Position numbers and translations under genes: made by a program. A stretch of DNA of 41,612 bases, taken from an uncultured Bacteroidota bacterium (GTDB lineage: Bacteria > Bacteroidota > Bacteroidia > AKYH767-A > JABDAW01). The stretch spans positions 1 through 41,612 of the forward strand of contig CAIMUP010000065.1 of NCBI GenBank assembly GCA_903844645.1, written 5' to 3'. Shown piece after piece: positions 1 through 8,782 of this stretch. The notes beneath the pieces are model-generated. The model was not told the DNA's origin. It did not search any database and worked only from the letters and a program-made list of their open reading frames with translations. How positions within the stretch are numbered: the stretch's first letter is position 1; each line of letters opens with the position of its first letter.

Positions 1-1
1 C

Positions 2-151
2 GAATTTACCGATATGAGCGCATTGCCAGCCGTAGGAACCTCTGCTGTTTGGAGCTACAAAGCCTTTTATCTTTTCGGGGGAGAAGAAGTAGGCACCATC
101 AGCAAAGATACCACCATCACCGTGATGGGATTGGTCGTACCATCGGTGTAA
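2..151 (+). CDS. C-terminal fragment of an unidentified protein (5' end outside window)
   Basis: An open frame runs from the left edge to a TAA at 149-151 and encodes the last 49 residues of a protein whose start lies outside the window. The tail is rich in Gly, Val and Thr, with alternating hydrophobic residues such as GTISKDTTITVMG, which suggests a beta-rich extracellular or surface domain. An intrinsic terminator follows 25 bp after the stop, so this is the end of a transcription unit. The fragment is too short to assign to a family, and it does not show a clear type IX sorting domain. Confidence 0.6.
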   Translation, partial: EFTDMSALPAVGTSAVWSYKAFYLFGGEEVGTISKDTTITVMGLVVPSV

Positions 152-175
152 GGGTTTAAAGTTTAAAGATTAATG

Positions 176-206
176 TCCTCTCGGCGCAAGTCGGGAGGAT
201 TTTTTT
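176..206 (+). terminator. Intrinsic terminator
   Basis: The arms TCCTCTCG (176-183) and CGGGAGGA (192-199) form an 8-bp stem with one G-T wobble and an 8-nt loop, followed by seven T residues at 200-206. It lies just after the stop of the truncated gene and ends its transcript. Confidence 0.85.
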
Positions 207-220
207 AAATAAGTTTTTAG

Positions 221-228
221 TAATTTCG
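221..228 (+). promoter_or_regulatory. Bacteroidota -7 box (TAATTTCG)
   Basis: TAATTTCG resembles the TAnnTTTG -7 box of the Bacteroidota housekeeping sigma factor and lies 26 bp before the ATG of the leucine-rich-repeat gene. No good TTG -33 box is visible at the usual distance, so this is a weak call. Confidence 0.4.
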
Positions 229-254
229 TGCCTTTATAATTAAATTCTAAAGAC

Positions 255-2843
255 ATGAATAAAATTAAATCCTTCACCAAAGTTTTTGTAATCGCAGTTT
301 CGTTTTTCTTCTCTGCCAATGCCGCAAAGGCGCAGTATGTAACGATTCCTGATGCTGGTTTCGTAACCTGGTTGCAAAGTCATTATCCTGGATGTATGGT
401 CGGGAATCAGATGGATACGACGTGTGCGGGGCTTATGACTGTAACTAATTTAAGTATTCAGCCAAGTGGTACCATCCATGATTTGACGGGAATTCAATAT
501 TTCGCTGCATTGCATTCATTAGCTTTAACGCATATACCATTGACTTCTTTTCCACAATTTCCTCCTAACCTTGATACATTTTCAATTAACAATACCAACT
601 TTGCTTCTATTACCTCGATTCCGGTATTGCCTAATTCAATTCGATATTTGAATATTTGGGATGATAGCATACATTCTATTACTTCGTTTCCAAATTCTCT
701 GACATATTTCTTTTTTGTAGGTTCATCATTAACTAGTCTTCCGGCTTTGACTAGTAATATAGTTACTTTTGATTGTCAGCATGCGCCCATAACATCAGTT
801 CCTACATTACCTTCTAACTTAAAAGAATTGATGCTTCGTGATGGACACTTAACTTCATTACCATCACTGCCATCTACTTTGAAATCATTGGAAGTAGATG
901 TCAATGCGATAACCTCATTACCTTCATTACCTGATTCACTTCAATACTTAATTTGTGGATACAACCAACTAACTTCCTTGCCTACTTTACCGAATACAAT
1001 TGGAATATTGCAATGCGATTCAAACCACTTAACTTCCTTGCCAACATTACCAAATGGGCTTGGAAATTTGGATTGTTCGAGCAATTTATTAACAGCATTG
1101 CCACCTTTGCCATATACTTTGTCTAATCTCTATTGTCAAAACAATCAATTGACAAGTATTCCCCCATTATCCAATATCTTGCAATCGCTTTATTGCGGTA
1201 ATAATTTATTGACATCCCTACCTGAATTTCCACAAAGCCTTTGGGAAATTTATATTGGAAATAATCCAAATTTAACATGTATTCCTTTTTTGCCTGATTA
1301 TACGGGATGGCTTGATTATACGAATATAGGGATAGCTTGTTTGCCTAATTATCCTAATGTATATCAATCGTGCAGCCCCGCATTGACAAACTATCCGTTA
1401 TGTATTACAAGCAATCCAAATAATTGTGATTATCTGTATCTAAGTGGGACAATATATTTGGATTCAAATGCAAATTGTATGCTTGATACGATGGAAGCCG
1501 GGCTGCATAATATCAGGGTATGGATGCTCGATTCGGCAAATACTATTTTACATACATCCTATACCGATTCCAGTGGGATGTTTGTATTTCATCCAAATGC
1601 TTTGGGTACTTATTATTTGAGAATTGCGGATACTACTTTGCCCTTTATTTTTCCTGCATGTATGCAACCATCGGATACTACAGTTATTGTTACCAATCTG
1701 ACTAATAGTATAGTTAAAAATATTCCTTTCGTTTGTCGGACAGGATTTGATGTTGGAGTTTTTGCATTAACTCAGCATCCTCGATTTGTTCCCGGGCATA
1801 CCTCAATATTTAATATGCCATCAGGAGATTATTCTTCTTACTATAGTCATTACCATTGCGGAGGATCATTAGCTGGAACAGTAACTTGTGTTATTACCGG
1901 GGATGTTTTTTACACAGGGTACAATGGAATACCTCCAAGTACTGTAGATTCAACGAATAGTATCTATACTATTACTTGGAATATTGCAGATTATTCAACG
2001 ATTGTCCCGGATAGTTTTTCTTTGAAATTATATACCAAGACCACTGCAATTATTGGTCAACATATTTGTGTGAATGTAACAGTAACCCCCACCAATGGTG
2101 ATATTGATACTACTAATAATACCCGCTCGGATTGTTTTACGATCTATGGAAGTTATGACCCGAATGAAAAACAAGTATCACCGGAAGGCGACATCAATCC
2201 TTCGCAGCAATGGCTTACTTATACCATAAATTATCAGAACACAGGAACGGCACAAGCCAATAATATTTTTATCATAGATACCTTGGATAGTCATTTAGAT
2301 CCTTTCAGTCTTCAGGTCATTGCATACAATCATTTGCCCATGACGCAGGTTTATGATAATGGTGTGGTGAAGTTTAATTTCCCTAATATTAACCTTCCTG
2401 ATAGCAACAGCAACGAACCAGCAAGTCACGGCTATGTGCAATACAAAGTGAAGTTAAGACAGCAATATCCGATAGGGACGCACATTAGTAATACTGGTTA
2501 TATCTACTTCGATTATAATGCGCCAGTGGTTACGAATACTACGATGAGTACAGTGAATATTTCGACTGGAATCAAGGGGAATACTAAAAATGTGAACTCG
2601 GTTTATGTTTATCCCAACCCCGCCAAGAATAAGCTGACGATTACTTTTTCATCTAATAAAAAACAAAGCTATACGCTTCGGTTGATAGATGTGATGGGGA
2701 GGGTTGTTGTGAATCAAAGCCATACTGCGGTCATTGGGGATAATCACTGTGAATTGAATCTGTCTTCGATAGCGAAGGGGCTTTACATGGTCTTGTTGCA
2801 GAATGGGGATGGGGTGATGGAGCGGAAGGTGGTGGTGGAGTAA
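255..2843 (+). CDS. Secreted leucine-rich-repeat protein with type IX sorting domain
   Basis: The 862-residue protein begins with a signal peptide (basic MNKIK, hydrophobic core, cleavage near AKAQ at residue 27). Residues of about 57-385 form leucine-rich repeats of about 20 residues with the LTSLPxLPxxLxxLxC pattern, the LPX subtype known from YopM and IpaH. Residues of about 395-465 resemble a Cna-B/SdrD-like beta domain (GTIYLDSNANCMLD). Residues of about 640-760 form a DUF11/DUF7619-like domain (YDPNEKQVSP, YTINYQNTGT), common in Bacteroidota surface proteins. The last 80 residues form a type A sorting domain (VYVYPNPAKNKLTI to KVVVE) that directs export by the type IX system and anchoring at the cell surface. 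The binding partner is unknown; adhesion or protein binding is an inference from the repeats. Confidence 0.9.
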   Translation: MNKIKSFTKVFVIAVSFFFSANAAKAQYVTIPDAGFVTWLQSHYPGCMVGNQMDTTCAGLMTVTNLSIQPSGTIHDLTGIQYFAALHSLALTHIPLTSFPQFPPNLDTFSINNTNFASITSIPVLPNSIRYLNIWDDSIHSITSFPNSLTYFFFVGSSLTSLPALTSNIVTFDCQHAPITSVPTLPSNLKELMLRDGHLTSLPSLPSTLKSLEVDVNAITSLPSLPDSLQYLICGYNQLTSLPTLPNTIGILQCDSNHLTSLPTLPNGLGNLDCSSNLLTALPPLPYTLSNLYCQNNQLTSIPPLSNILQSLYCGNNLLTSLPEFPQSLWEIYIGNNPNLTCIPFLPDYTGWLDYTNIGIACLPNYPNVYQSCSPALTNYPLCITSNPNNCDYLYLSGTIYLDSNANCMLDTMEAGLHNIRVWMLDSANTILHTSYTDSSGMFVFHPNALGTYYLRIADTTLPFIFPACMQPSDTTVIVTNLTNSIVKNIPFVCRTGFDVGVFALTQHPRFVPGHTSIFNMPSGDYSSYYSHYHCGGSLAGTVTCVITGDVFYTGYNGIPPSTVDSTNSIYTITWNIADYSTIVPDSFSLKLYTKTTAIIGQHICVNVTVTPTNGDIDTTNNTRSDCFTIYGSYDPNEKQVSPEGDINPSQQWLTYTINYQNTGTAQANNIFIIDTLDSHLDPFSLQVIAYNHLPMTQVYDNGVVKFNFPNINLPDSNSNEPASHGYVQYKVKLRQQYPIGTHISNTGYIYFDYNAPVVTNTTMSTVNISTGIKGNTKNVNSVYVYPNPAKNKLTITFSSNKKQSYTLRLIDVMGRVVVNQSHTAVIGDNHCELNLSSIAKGLYMVLLQNGDGVMERKVVVE

Positions 2844-2863
2844 GGGGTTTAAGGTATCAAAAT

Positions 2864-2988
2864 GCAGAACTTTTTCAGACAAAAACAGCGTTCAAACCTC
2901 CAAATACAGCGTTGATTCACACAGATATACCTTTAAAACCTATGAATACAACGTTCAGGGAACAAAAGACAGAACCTATCCCTCCTCC
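2864..2988. repeat. Degenerate 21-bp tandem array (array J)
   Basis: The motif ACAGCGTT starts at 2885 and 2906, ACAACGTT at 2948 and ACAGAAC at 2969, which are steps of 21, 42 and 21 bp. An intermediate unit at 2927 and an earlier one at 2864 are more diverged. The array fills the 144-bp spacer between two convergent genes. It is much more decayed than the other arrays and was recognised mainly from the exact spacing. Confidence 0.6.
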
Positions 2989-3626
2989 TACCTATCCCGA
3001 AATACCTTATTAATAGCCTCCGTCTTGGAACTTACCTGCAGCTTCCGGTAGATATTATTACAATGCTTCTTCACAGTAATCAACGCAATATTCAACTGGT
3101 CAGCGATCTCTTTATAAAATAAACCTTGCGACAATAATTGGAGCAATTCCTTCTCCCGCTCCGTAAGAATATCAGCATGTTTATTCATCCGAGGCTCGGC
3201 AGGAGTCTTGAATGAGGAAAGAATTTTCCTTGCAATAGCAGGCGACATAGGCGAGCCGCCATCATGCAATTCCCGAATGGCATTGAGCAATTTATCGGCA
3301 GGCGTTTTCTTAATGATATACCCCGTCGCTCCCGCCTTCAAAGCCTCGAAAATATTCTCATCATCCTGATAAACCGTACACATCAGAAACTGGGTTTGAG
3401 GAACCATTGGGAGAAGTTGTCGAACACATTCAATGCCAGTAATACCAGGCAGATGAATATCCATCAACACGACATCCATCGGGTCCTCCGCCAACACCTT
3501 CAGCGCATCCTCGGCAGAGGAAAACACATGGATAAAATCCATATCCTCGGCAGTAGAAATAATCAACTGCATCAGCTCGCTGATGTCTTTATTATCCTCC
3601 ACCATCGCCACTTTTATCATGTCCAT
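2988..3626 (-). CDS. NarL/LuxR-type response regulator
   Basis: This 212-residue protein has a receiver domain at about residues 3-122 and a LuxR-type helix-turn-helix at about 148-210. In the receiver, E10 and D11 form the acidic pocket, D56 in LMDIHLPG is the expected phosphoacceptor, and T84 and K106 are the switch residues. The output domain carries LTEREKELLQLLSQG and the recognition helix IALITVKKHCNNIYRKL. The gene lies 54 bp downstream of the propeller sensor kinase on the same strand, which makes it the likely partner. A Bacteroidota-type promoter lies within that gap, so it may also be transcribed alone. The regulated genes cannot be told from the sequence. Confidence 0.93.
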   Translation of the reverse strand: MDMIKVAMVEDNKDISELMQLIISTAEDMDFIHVFSSAEDALKVLAEDPMDVVLMDIHLPGITGIECVRQLLPMVPQTQFLMCTVYQDDENIFEALKAGATGYIIKKTPADKLLNAIRELHDGGSPMSPAIARKILSSFKTPAEPRMNKHADILTEREKELLQLLSQGLFYKEIADQLNIALITVKKHCNNIYRKLQVSSKTEAINKVFRDR

Positions 3627-3649
3627 AATTTGTCTATTAATTAAGGCTG

Positions 3650-3680
3650 CGAAATTAGTTTAAGCAATCACGCACAACAA
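3650..3680 (-). promoter_or_regulatory. Promoter of the response regulator gene
   Basis: Read on the minus strand there is a TTG (complement of 3675-3677 or 3678-3680) followed by 17 or 20 bp and then TAATTTCG (complement of 3650-3657), which fits the Bacteroidota -33/-7 arrangement. It lies between the kinase stop codon and the regulator start. Confidence 0.5.
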
Positions 3681-6600
3681 TTATACTTTTGTATAATACT
3701 TCAAAGGGATATTTATCGAGACCTTCGTTCCGCTGCCCATTTTCGATGCAATATCGAAGGCTCCGTCAATCTCCTCCATCCTCCTTTTCATGTTTAATAA
3801 ACCATTGCCCCCTTTCCGGCTAATCTCCCCTCGCTTTTGGAGAGGGGTCGGGGGTGAGGCATCGAAACCCTTCCCATTATCCTCAATAATAATCGTCAAT
3901 TCGTCGTTGATGAGTATCATGTTCACTATCGCTTGCGTGGCATCGGAATATTTCAACACATTATGCAAAGCCTCCTTGACGACAAGATAAATATTTCTCC
4001 TTGTTTCGCCATACACCGGTATTTCGGGGATGGATGCAGGGGTATTCCATAGTAGTTTAATAGTGGAATCCTCATACATCTCGAACACATTAATCTTGAT
4101 GAAGGAAAGAAGATTCGGCAGTGAGTCATTCTGCGAATTCATTGCCCAGATAATGCCATTCATCTTATCCACCATGTCCGATGACTCGGTCGTAATCTTA
4201 TCCAATGTTCCCTGTTGCTTCTCCCCCGATGTCTTCCCTGCAAGTTGGCTCATCATCGAGATCTTAGTAAGCCCCGAACCCAGATCATCATGCAATTCCG
4301 ATGCAATCCGAGAGCGTTCGTTCATAATGTTTTGCAGCTTCTCCAATTCAATCCTTTGTTTCATCAGTTTCCTGTTGGCATATATTTTAAAAGAGAGATA
4401 AATCAACCCGATGCAAACAACAACAACAAGTATCCTGAACCAAATTGTTTGCCACCAGGGCGGAGTAATAATAATTTTAATGCTCGTACCGATCTCATTC
4501 CAGAGCCCATCGTTGTTGCATGCTTTGACTCTGAAAACATAATCCCCAGGCGGCACACCCGTATAGCTTGCCCTGTCATTAATACCCGTCTTTATCCAAT
4601 CTTTATCCACACCTTCGAGCATATAAGCAAATTCATTCTTCGCAGAATGATAGAAACTCAAAGCCGCAAACTCAAACCCAAAAAAGTTCTGCTGATAATT
4701 CATCTTGATCCCCCTTGTCTGCGCAATATCTTTCGTTAATAGCTTCGTCGAATCATTGATACCAACACGATTATTGAATAAATAAAAGTCCGTAAGCACA
4801 ACCGGAGGCACAAACTTATTTTGCAGCAAAGAATCAGGCTGAAAATACATCAAACCCTCCGTCCCCCCAACATAGATTTTCCCACTTTTGCCACTACAAT
4901 ATGCACTCCCGACAAAGTTAGACACAGGCAGTTTATCTTGAGATGTATAAAAACTACAATGCAACGTAGTAGCCCTCATCGGGTACACAGGCGGTGCAAA
5001 TCGAATCAAACCATTGCTTCCCACCATCCACAAATCGCCATTCGCAACTTCCATAATACCATACAAAGTATTATCGGAAAGACCGTTCTTCTCGGTGAAT
5101 ATTTTGAATGATTTAGTAGTAGGGTCATAGTAGTTCAATCCTCCGCCGGCAGTAGTAATCCATGTCTGCCCCTTCCTCGTATGCACAATCCCAAATACAT
5201 CATTACTACTGATAGTTGTAGCATCTTTCGCATCATGCACAAATACTTTCATCGCCTTCGTCTTCGGATTAAATATCTGCACACCCGCACTGCTTGTAAT
5301 CCATATATTCCCTTCATCATCCTCCGCCATCGCCGATGCATGCAGATAAGAATTAAGTTTATCATGTGTATTGTCATACTTCAACAGATAATACCCAAAC
5401 TTCTTCTCCTTCACATCATAACTAATCAAACAATTCGCACCAAAATATAGCATCCCGCTCTTGCTTTCCAAAATACAATTAATCCTCCTCCTTGTTTGAT
5501 TGAAGATACTGTCATTAGCATCCAGATAAGTGGTGAACCGATCTTTTAAAGCATCGTAAATGCTCAATCCATCACTGCGTGTCCCAAAGAAATATAGCTT
5601 CCATCTCTCCGAATAATAACTTGCGAAAATAGCATTGCCACAAATAGAATTTGGATTATGTTCCTGATGTTTATAATTAATGATATTATGATCAGTATTG
5701 CGCAATTCATACAAACCATTCTGCAAACCCCCAATCCACACATTCTGAAAAGGATCCTCATACACACTCAAGACCATTTCATCATTGATATCGCCCTTGC
5801 TTTTCTTATCACAAGGAATAAAATTAAAGAGATTCTGCTTCGGCATACAATAATTCAAGCCCCCTGTCATCGTACCAATCCAGATACCACCAGTCTTATC
5901 CTGAAGCATACTATATACATCATTCCCACTCAATGATTCTTTACGTTTTTCATCATGAAGAAGATGAATAGTACTGTTGTCTTTTGTATAAATATAGATT
6001 CCATTGTTGGTAGTACCAAACCAGATGTTTCCATCCCTATCTTTCATCAAACAGTTTATTTCATCATCCGAACTTCCACCTTCTTTCCTCACAACAAGTG
6101 CGAATGTTTCTGTATTACTATCAAACCGTTCCAGCCCTGCATTGGTAGCTATCCAATACATGCCACCCCCTGCCTTTGTGATACTATAAACGATGTTTCC
6201 TGCAATGGAATGCTTGTTATCAGAAGTATGAAGATAGTGTTTAAACATCCCTGTCTTCAAATAATATCTGTTCAATCCTCCCTTAAACGTCCCTATGAAA
6301 ACAGACTCATCCCTATCATCCGATTCGACACAATATGTTTCATCCGAAGACAGCGAATTGGAAACATTTGCATCATGTTTCAAGGTTATAAAATGGAATG
6401 GTTCATCCGCCCTGCTAATACATATTCCACGAGAAGTAGCAATATAATAAGAGTTACCGATAAGCTTTATTTCTTTAATATCATTGGCTGCCAAAGTACC
6501 ATGAACATCTTTCTTATATTGATAAGAATGGGCAGTATTGGTGGTCAAATCAAGAATAGATAAGCCACCGAAAACAGTACCTACGAACAACTTATTCCGA

Positions 6601-6920
6601 TGCTCGAACAATGTCCAGATAGTGTTATTAGAAATAGAAGTAGTGTCGCCCGGTTCATTCCGAAACGTCTTGAAATGTTTGCCATCAAATCGTATTAACC
6701 CTGACTGCGAACCAAACCACAAGAACCCTGCACTGTCTTGAAGAATACACCGGATAGAGCTATTCGGAAGTCCCTCGTTTTGCCCGATATGTTCAAAGGA
6801 AAAAGTTTGTTCCTGCCCGAATAAATCGGGTATTAAACCATCAAATAATAGCACAAACAGAAGCAGCCCAGACGAGGAGGTTTTCAGAAATTTGAACAGC
6901 AGTTTCAGGAAATTCATCAT
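3681..6920 (-). CDS. Propeller sensor histidine kinase (Reg_prop, Y_Y_Y, HisKA_3, HATPase)
   Basis: The 1079-residue protein has a signal anchor at residues 8-30 and about 700 residues of two-component regulator propeller repeats (motifs such as DSAGFLWFGSQSGLIRFDG and GNIWFGTTNNGIYIY). A Y_Y_Y-type beta domain follows at about 705-790 (YTGVPPGDYVFRVKA), then one membrane helix at about 800-822. The cytoplasmic part carries a HisKA_3 dimerisation domain with the phospho-acceptor H877 in SELHDDLGSGL and a HATPase domain with DNGKGF. It lacks the receiver and AraC domains of hybrid regulators and instead pairs with the separate LuxR-type regulator downstream. An in-frame 12-codon repeat insertion (SPPTPLQKRGE, residues 1022-1032) sits between the DNGKGF and GNGL boxes. 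The periplasmic propeller probably senses a ligand such as a glycan, but the ligand is unknown. Confidence 0.93.
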   Translation of the reverse strand: MMNFLKLLFKFLKTSSSGLLLFVLLFDGLIPDLFGQEQTFSFEHIGQNEGLPNSSIRCILQDSAGFLWFGSQSGLIRFDGKHFKTFRNEPGDTTSISNNTIWTLFEHRNKLFVGTVFGGLSILDLTTNTAHSYQYKKDVHGTLAANDIKEIKLIGNSYYIATSRGICISRADEPFHFITLKHDANVSNSLSSDETYCVESDDRDESVFIGTFKGGLNRYYLKTGMFKHYLHTSDNKHSIAGNIVYSITKAGGGMYWIATNAGLERFDSNTETFALVVRKEGGSSDDEINCLMKDRDGNIWFGTTNNGIYIYTKDNSTIHLLHDEKRKESLSGNDVYSMLQDKTGGIWIGTMTGGLNYCMPKQNLFNFIPCDKKSKGDINDEMVLSVYEDPFQNVWIGGLQNGLYELRNTDHNIINYKHQEHNPNSICGNAIFASYYSERWKLYFFGTRSDGLSIYDALKDRFTTYLDANDSIFNQTRRRINCILESKSGMLYFGANCLISYDVKEKKFGYYLLKYDNTHDKLNSYLHASAMAEDDEGNIWITSSAGVQIFNPKTKAMKVFVHDAKDATTISSNDVFGIVHTRKGQTWITTAGGGLNYYDPTTKSFKIFTEKNGLSDNTLYGIMEVANGDLWMVGSNGLIRFAPPVYPMRATTLHCSFYTSQDKLPVSNFVGSAYCSGKSGKIYVGGTEGLMYFQPDSLLQNKFVPPVVLTDFYLFNNRVGINDSTKLLTKDIAQTRGIKMNYQQNFFGFEFAALSFYHSAKNEFAYMLEGVDKDWIKTGINDRASYTGVPPGDYVFRVKACNNDGLWNEIGTSIKIIITPPWWQTIWFRILVVVVCIGLIYLSFKIYANRKLMKQRIELEKLQNIMNERSRIASELHDDLGSGLTKISMMSQLAGKTSGEKQQGTLDKITTESSDMVDKMNGIIWAMNSQNDSLPNLLSFIKINVFEMYEDSTIKLLWNTPASIPEIPVYGETRRNIYLVVKEALHNVLKYSDATQAIVNMILINDELTIIIEDNGKGFDASPPTPLQKRGEISRKGGNGLLNMKRRMEEIDGAFDIASKMGSGTKVSINIPLKYYTKV
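3824..3859. repeat. Interspersed 36-bp hairpin repeat inserted in frame in a kinase gene
   Basis: The segment contains CTCCCCTC followed by GGAGAGGGG around a short loop, then GTCGGGGGTGAGG. It resembles the palindromic intergenic repeats found in many Bacteroidota genomes, whose translation gives peptides like SPPTPLQRRGE. It is exactly 36 bp, or 12 codons, so the kinase reading frame is kept. The family assignment rests on memory of such sequences; the in-frame position is seen directly. Confidence 0.65.
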
Positions 6921-7148
6921 GGCAAAAATAACTTTTGAATGGAACTAAGGAATCCCCTTGCACAGAAATTTTTATGGAAAGGGATGAATTGGATAAAAGA
7001 AGCCCAATAAATACTGATACGATCACCGAAAAGGCAATTGCCACACCTCGAATTTCGCTTGCTACTACTTGTATTAGACCTCATTCATAATTCAGTTTCT
7101 ATAGACTTTTATGCTGCTTTTTATTGAGTCATTATGAAAGATGTCAGA

Positions 7149-7370
7149 TATTTCATTCCATGATCCCAATTCGACATCACATAATCCTTATTCAACATCA
7201 CATGAGCCTTATTCAACATCACATGAGCCTTATTCGACATCACATGAACCTTATTCAACATCACATGAACCTTATTCAACATCATATTTACCTTATTCAA
7301 CATCATATTTACCCAATTCAACATCACATCAACCCAAGTCAATAACATATTAACCCAAGTCAACATCACT
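7149..7370. repeat. 21-bp tandem array A1
   Basis: Nine units of exactly 21 bp start at 7170 and repeat without any indel to 7358, with a diverged unit before and a partial unit after. Each unit carries an ACATCAC or related core followed by a variable half (ATGAGCC, ATGAACC, ATTTACC, ATCAACC). The array lies in the divergent spacer between the kinase and the barrel-protein gene. Because 21 is a multiple of 3, several frames stay open across it, but none looks like a real protein. Confidence 0.95.
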
Positions 7371-7376
7371 GCGAGG

Positions 7377-7544
7377 CTTGGGAACATCACCGAAAGGCTT
7401 GGGAACATCACCGAAAGGCTTCGGAACACCACCGAAAGGCTTCGGAACATCACCGAAAGGCTTCGGAGCATCACCGAAAGGCTTCGGAACACCACCGAAA
7501 GGCTTCGGAGCATCACCGAAAGGCTTCGGAACACACATACTGGC
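7377..7544. repeat. 21-bp tandem array A2 (GC-rich)
   Basis: Eight units of exactly 21 bp run from 7377 to 7544. The junction of consecutive units forms CCGAAAGGCTTCGG, a dyad with CCGAA and TTCGG arms around AGGC. The ACATCAC core is shared with array A1 and stays in the same 21-bp register (7174 + 21n in A1, 7384 + 21n in A2), although the rest of the unit is unrelated. Units vary by single substitutions only (AACATC, AACACC, AGCATC). Confidence 0.95.
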
Positions 7545-7730
7545 TAACATCGTATTAAAACAAGCTAAAACAGCCATCGAATTGGTGAATACCATGAAAG
7601 AGATCGCCAATACAGCATCCAAACTCGTCTTCATCATCACCGAATAAGCCTGCACAATGGTACATTTTATGAATACCGCTTCCCAATTCGCTACCATCAT
7701 CACCCACTCTGCATTCCCAAACATGCTATT
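7545..7730. repeat. Probable decayed tail of the 21-bp arrays
   Basis: No gene is visible here. Segments starting at 7609 and 7672, exactly 63 bp (3 x 21) apart, match at about 29 of 42 positions (AATACAGC versus AATACCGC, then CATCATCACC in both). This suggests an old, heavily mutated part of the array. The frame over it (7378-7647, plus) encodes a helix-like heptad pattern after the repeats, but there is no other support for coding. Confidence 0.4.
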
Positions 7731-7834
7731 CATTAGTATTAATGCAAGGTTATCGAAAAGGATTAACTTCACTCCCAATCAGAAACTTGTCATGAGCGTA
7801 CGACCGATGAACAAGGCATTTTGGGAATGATTTA

Positions 7835-7866
7835 TTTGCATATCTCGATTCATATTCCTAATTTTG
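7835..7866 (+). promoter_or_regulatory. Promoter of the barrel-protein gene
   Basis: TTTG at 7835-7838, a 20-bp spacer and TAATTTTG at 7859-7866 match the Bacteroidota -33/-7 consensus. The start codon lies about 32 bp downstream. Confidence 0.7.
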
Positions 7867-7898
7867 CCGCGACAGATATTTCTTATAACTAATAAATT

Positions 7899-8768
7899 AT
7901 GAACATGAAAACCGTAAAAGTTGTCCTCGCAATCCTGGTGATGTTTCTTTCCTTCACCCATCTTTTTTCTCAAGTTGCCAATGATACGATTTATAAGAAA
8001 AGCGGAAAGATATTGGTCGCAAAAGTTACCGAAGTGCTGCCCGATATGGTGAAATATATTTCTCCGAATGGCAAAGACAGTATCATCATGGGCATTGATA
8101 AAGACGATATTCAGAAAATCGTTTTTGCGAATGGTTTGACGCATCAGTTTGTTAGCGACATGGTGAATCCCGAACATTATGCAAGCCAGCATAAAAGTGA
8201 TTTGAAGATAGATTTTCTCGCTCCGGCACTGAATCATACAACGATGATTTATGAACGCAGTGTGGCACCAGGAGAAAGTTGGGAAACGAGTGCAACCATA
8301 GTCGGTCTTGGAATAAAATCAGATAATTACAGGACCGATGCAGGCGCGATTTTTGGCTTTGGATATAAGTTGATGCATGCACCCGATTTTTATGCACGAG
8401 GGCAACATTATGCCCACATTCTTAAAGGCGGATACATCCGTTTTCAAGGATATTTAGGATATTATACCGAGACCACAGCTAATTATTATTATTACAGTCC
8501 TTCGAGCAATGGAAAATATACGGATAGATATACGGTTGGTGGCTTGCATATTCAGTTGGGCAAGCAATTTGTTTTTGAGGATAGCTTTGTAATAGATATT
8601 TTTGGAGGCATCGGATATTCTATCGTAGATTATGGTACTGATCAACCGCAGTATAGTTCCTATAACAGTGATTATAAAGGGAATGCTTATAACTATGTTT
8701 TCGCGAGGTTCTCTGAAGATTCTTTTCTTGGCGTCAGTGGCGGCATACGGATAGGTTTTTTATTCTAA
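7899..8768 (+). CDS. Predicted outer-membrane beta-barrel protein of unknown function
   Basis: The 289-residue product has a signal peptide (hydrophobic VVLAILVMFLSFTHLFS, cleavage near FSQ at residue 25). Residues 28-75 form a small domain with the pattern DTIYKKSGKILVAKVTEVL and KDDIQKIVFANG, often seen at the start of Bacteroidota secreted proteins. From about residue 100 there are alternating aromatic and hydrophobic strands (YIRFQGYLGYY, GGLHIQLGKQF, FVIDIFGGIGYSI), and the chain ends in a phenylalanine (GGIRIGFLF), as expected for an outer-membrane barrel. The start could be ATG 7899 or ATG 7905. It has its own promoter, and a separate promoter follows for the next gene. A specific function cannot be assigned. 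Confidence 0.8.
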   Translation: MNMKTVKVVLAILVMFLSFTHLFSQVANDTIYKKSGKILVAKVTEVLPDMVKYISPNGKDSIIMGIDKDDIQKIVFANGLTHQFVSDMVNPEHYASQHKSDLKIDFLAPALNHTTMIYERSVAPGESWETSATIVGLGIKSDNYRTDAGAIFGFGYKLMHAPDFYARGQHYAHILKGGYIRFQGYLGYYTETTANYYYYSPSSNGKYTDRYTVGGLHIQLGKQFVFEDSFVIDIFGGIGYSIVDYGTDQPQYSSYNSDYKGNAYNYVFARFSEDSFLGVSGGIRIGFLF

Positions 8769-8782
8769 GTAGTACAGATTTA

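Noticed and set aside
6909-6930. Promoter box TATTTTTG just before the kinase ATG
   Set aside because: It lies 3 bp before the start codon, so transcription would begin inside the gene, and no -33 box fits.
7121-7778. Repeat-rich proteins in several frames across arrays A1 and A2
   Set aside because: Because the period is a multiple of 3, stop codons are absent in many frames on both strands at once. No start signals or domain support any of them.
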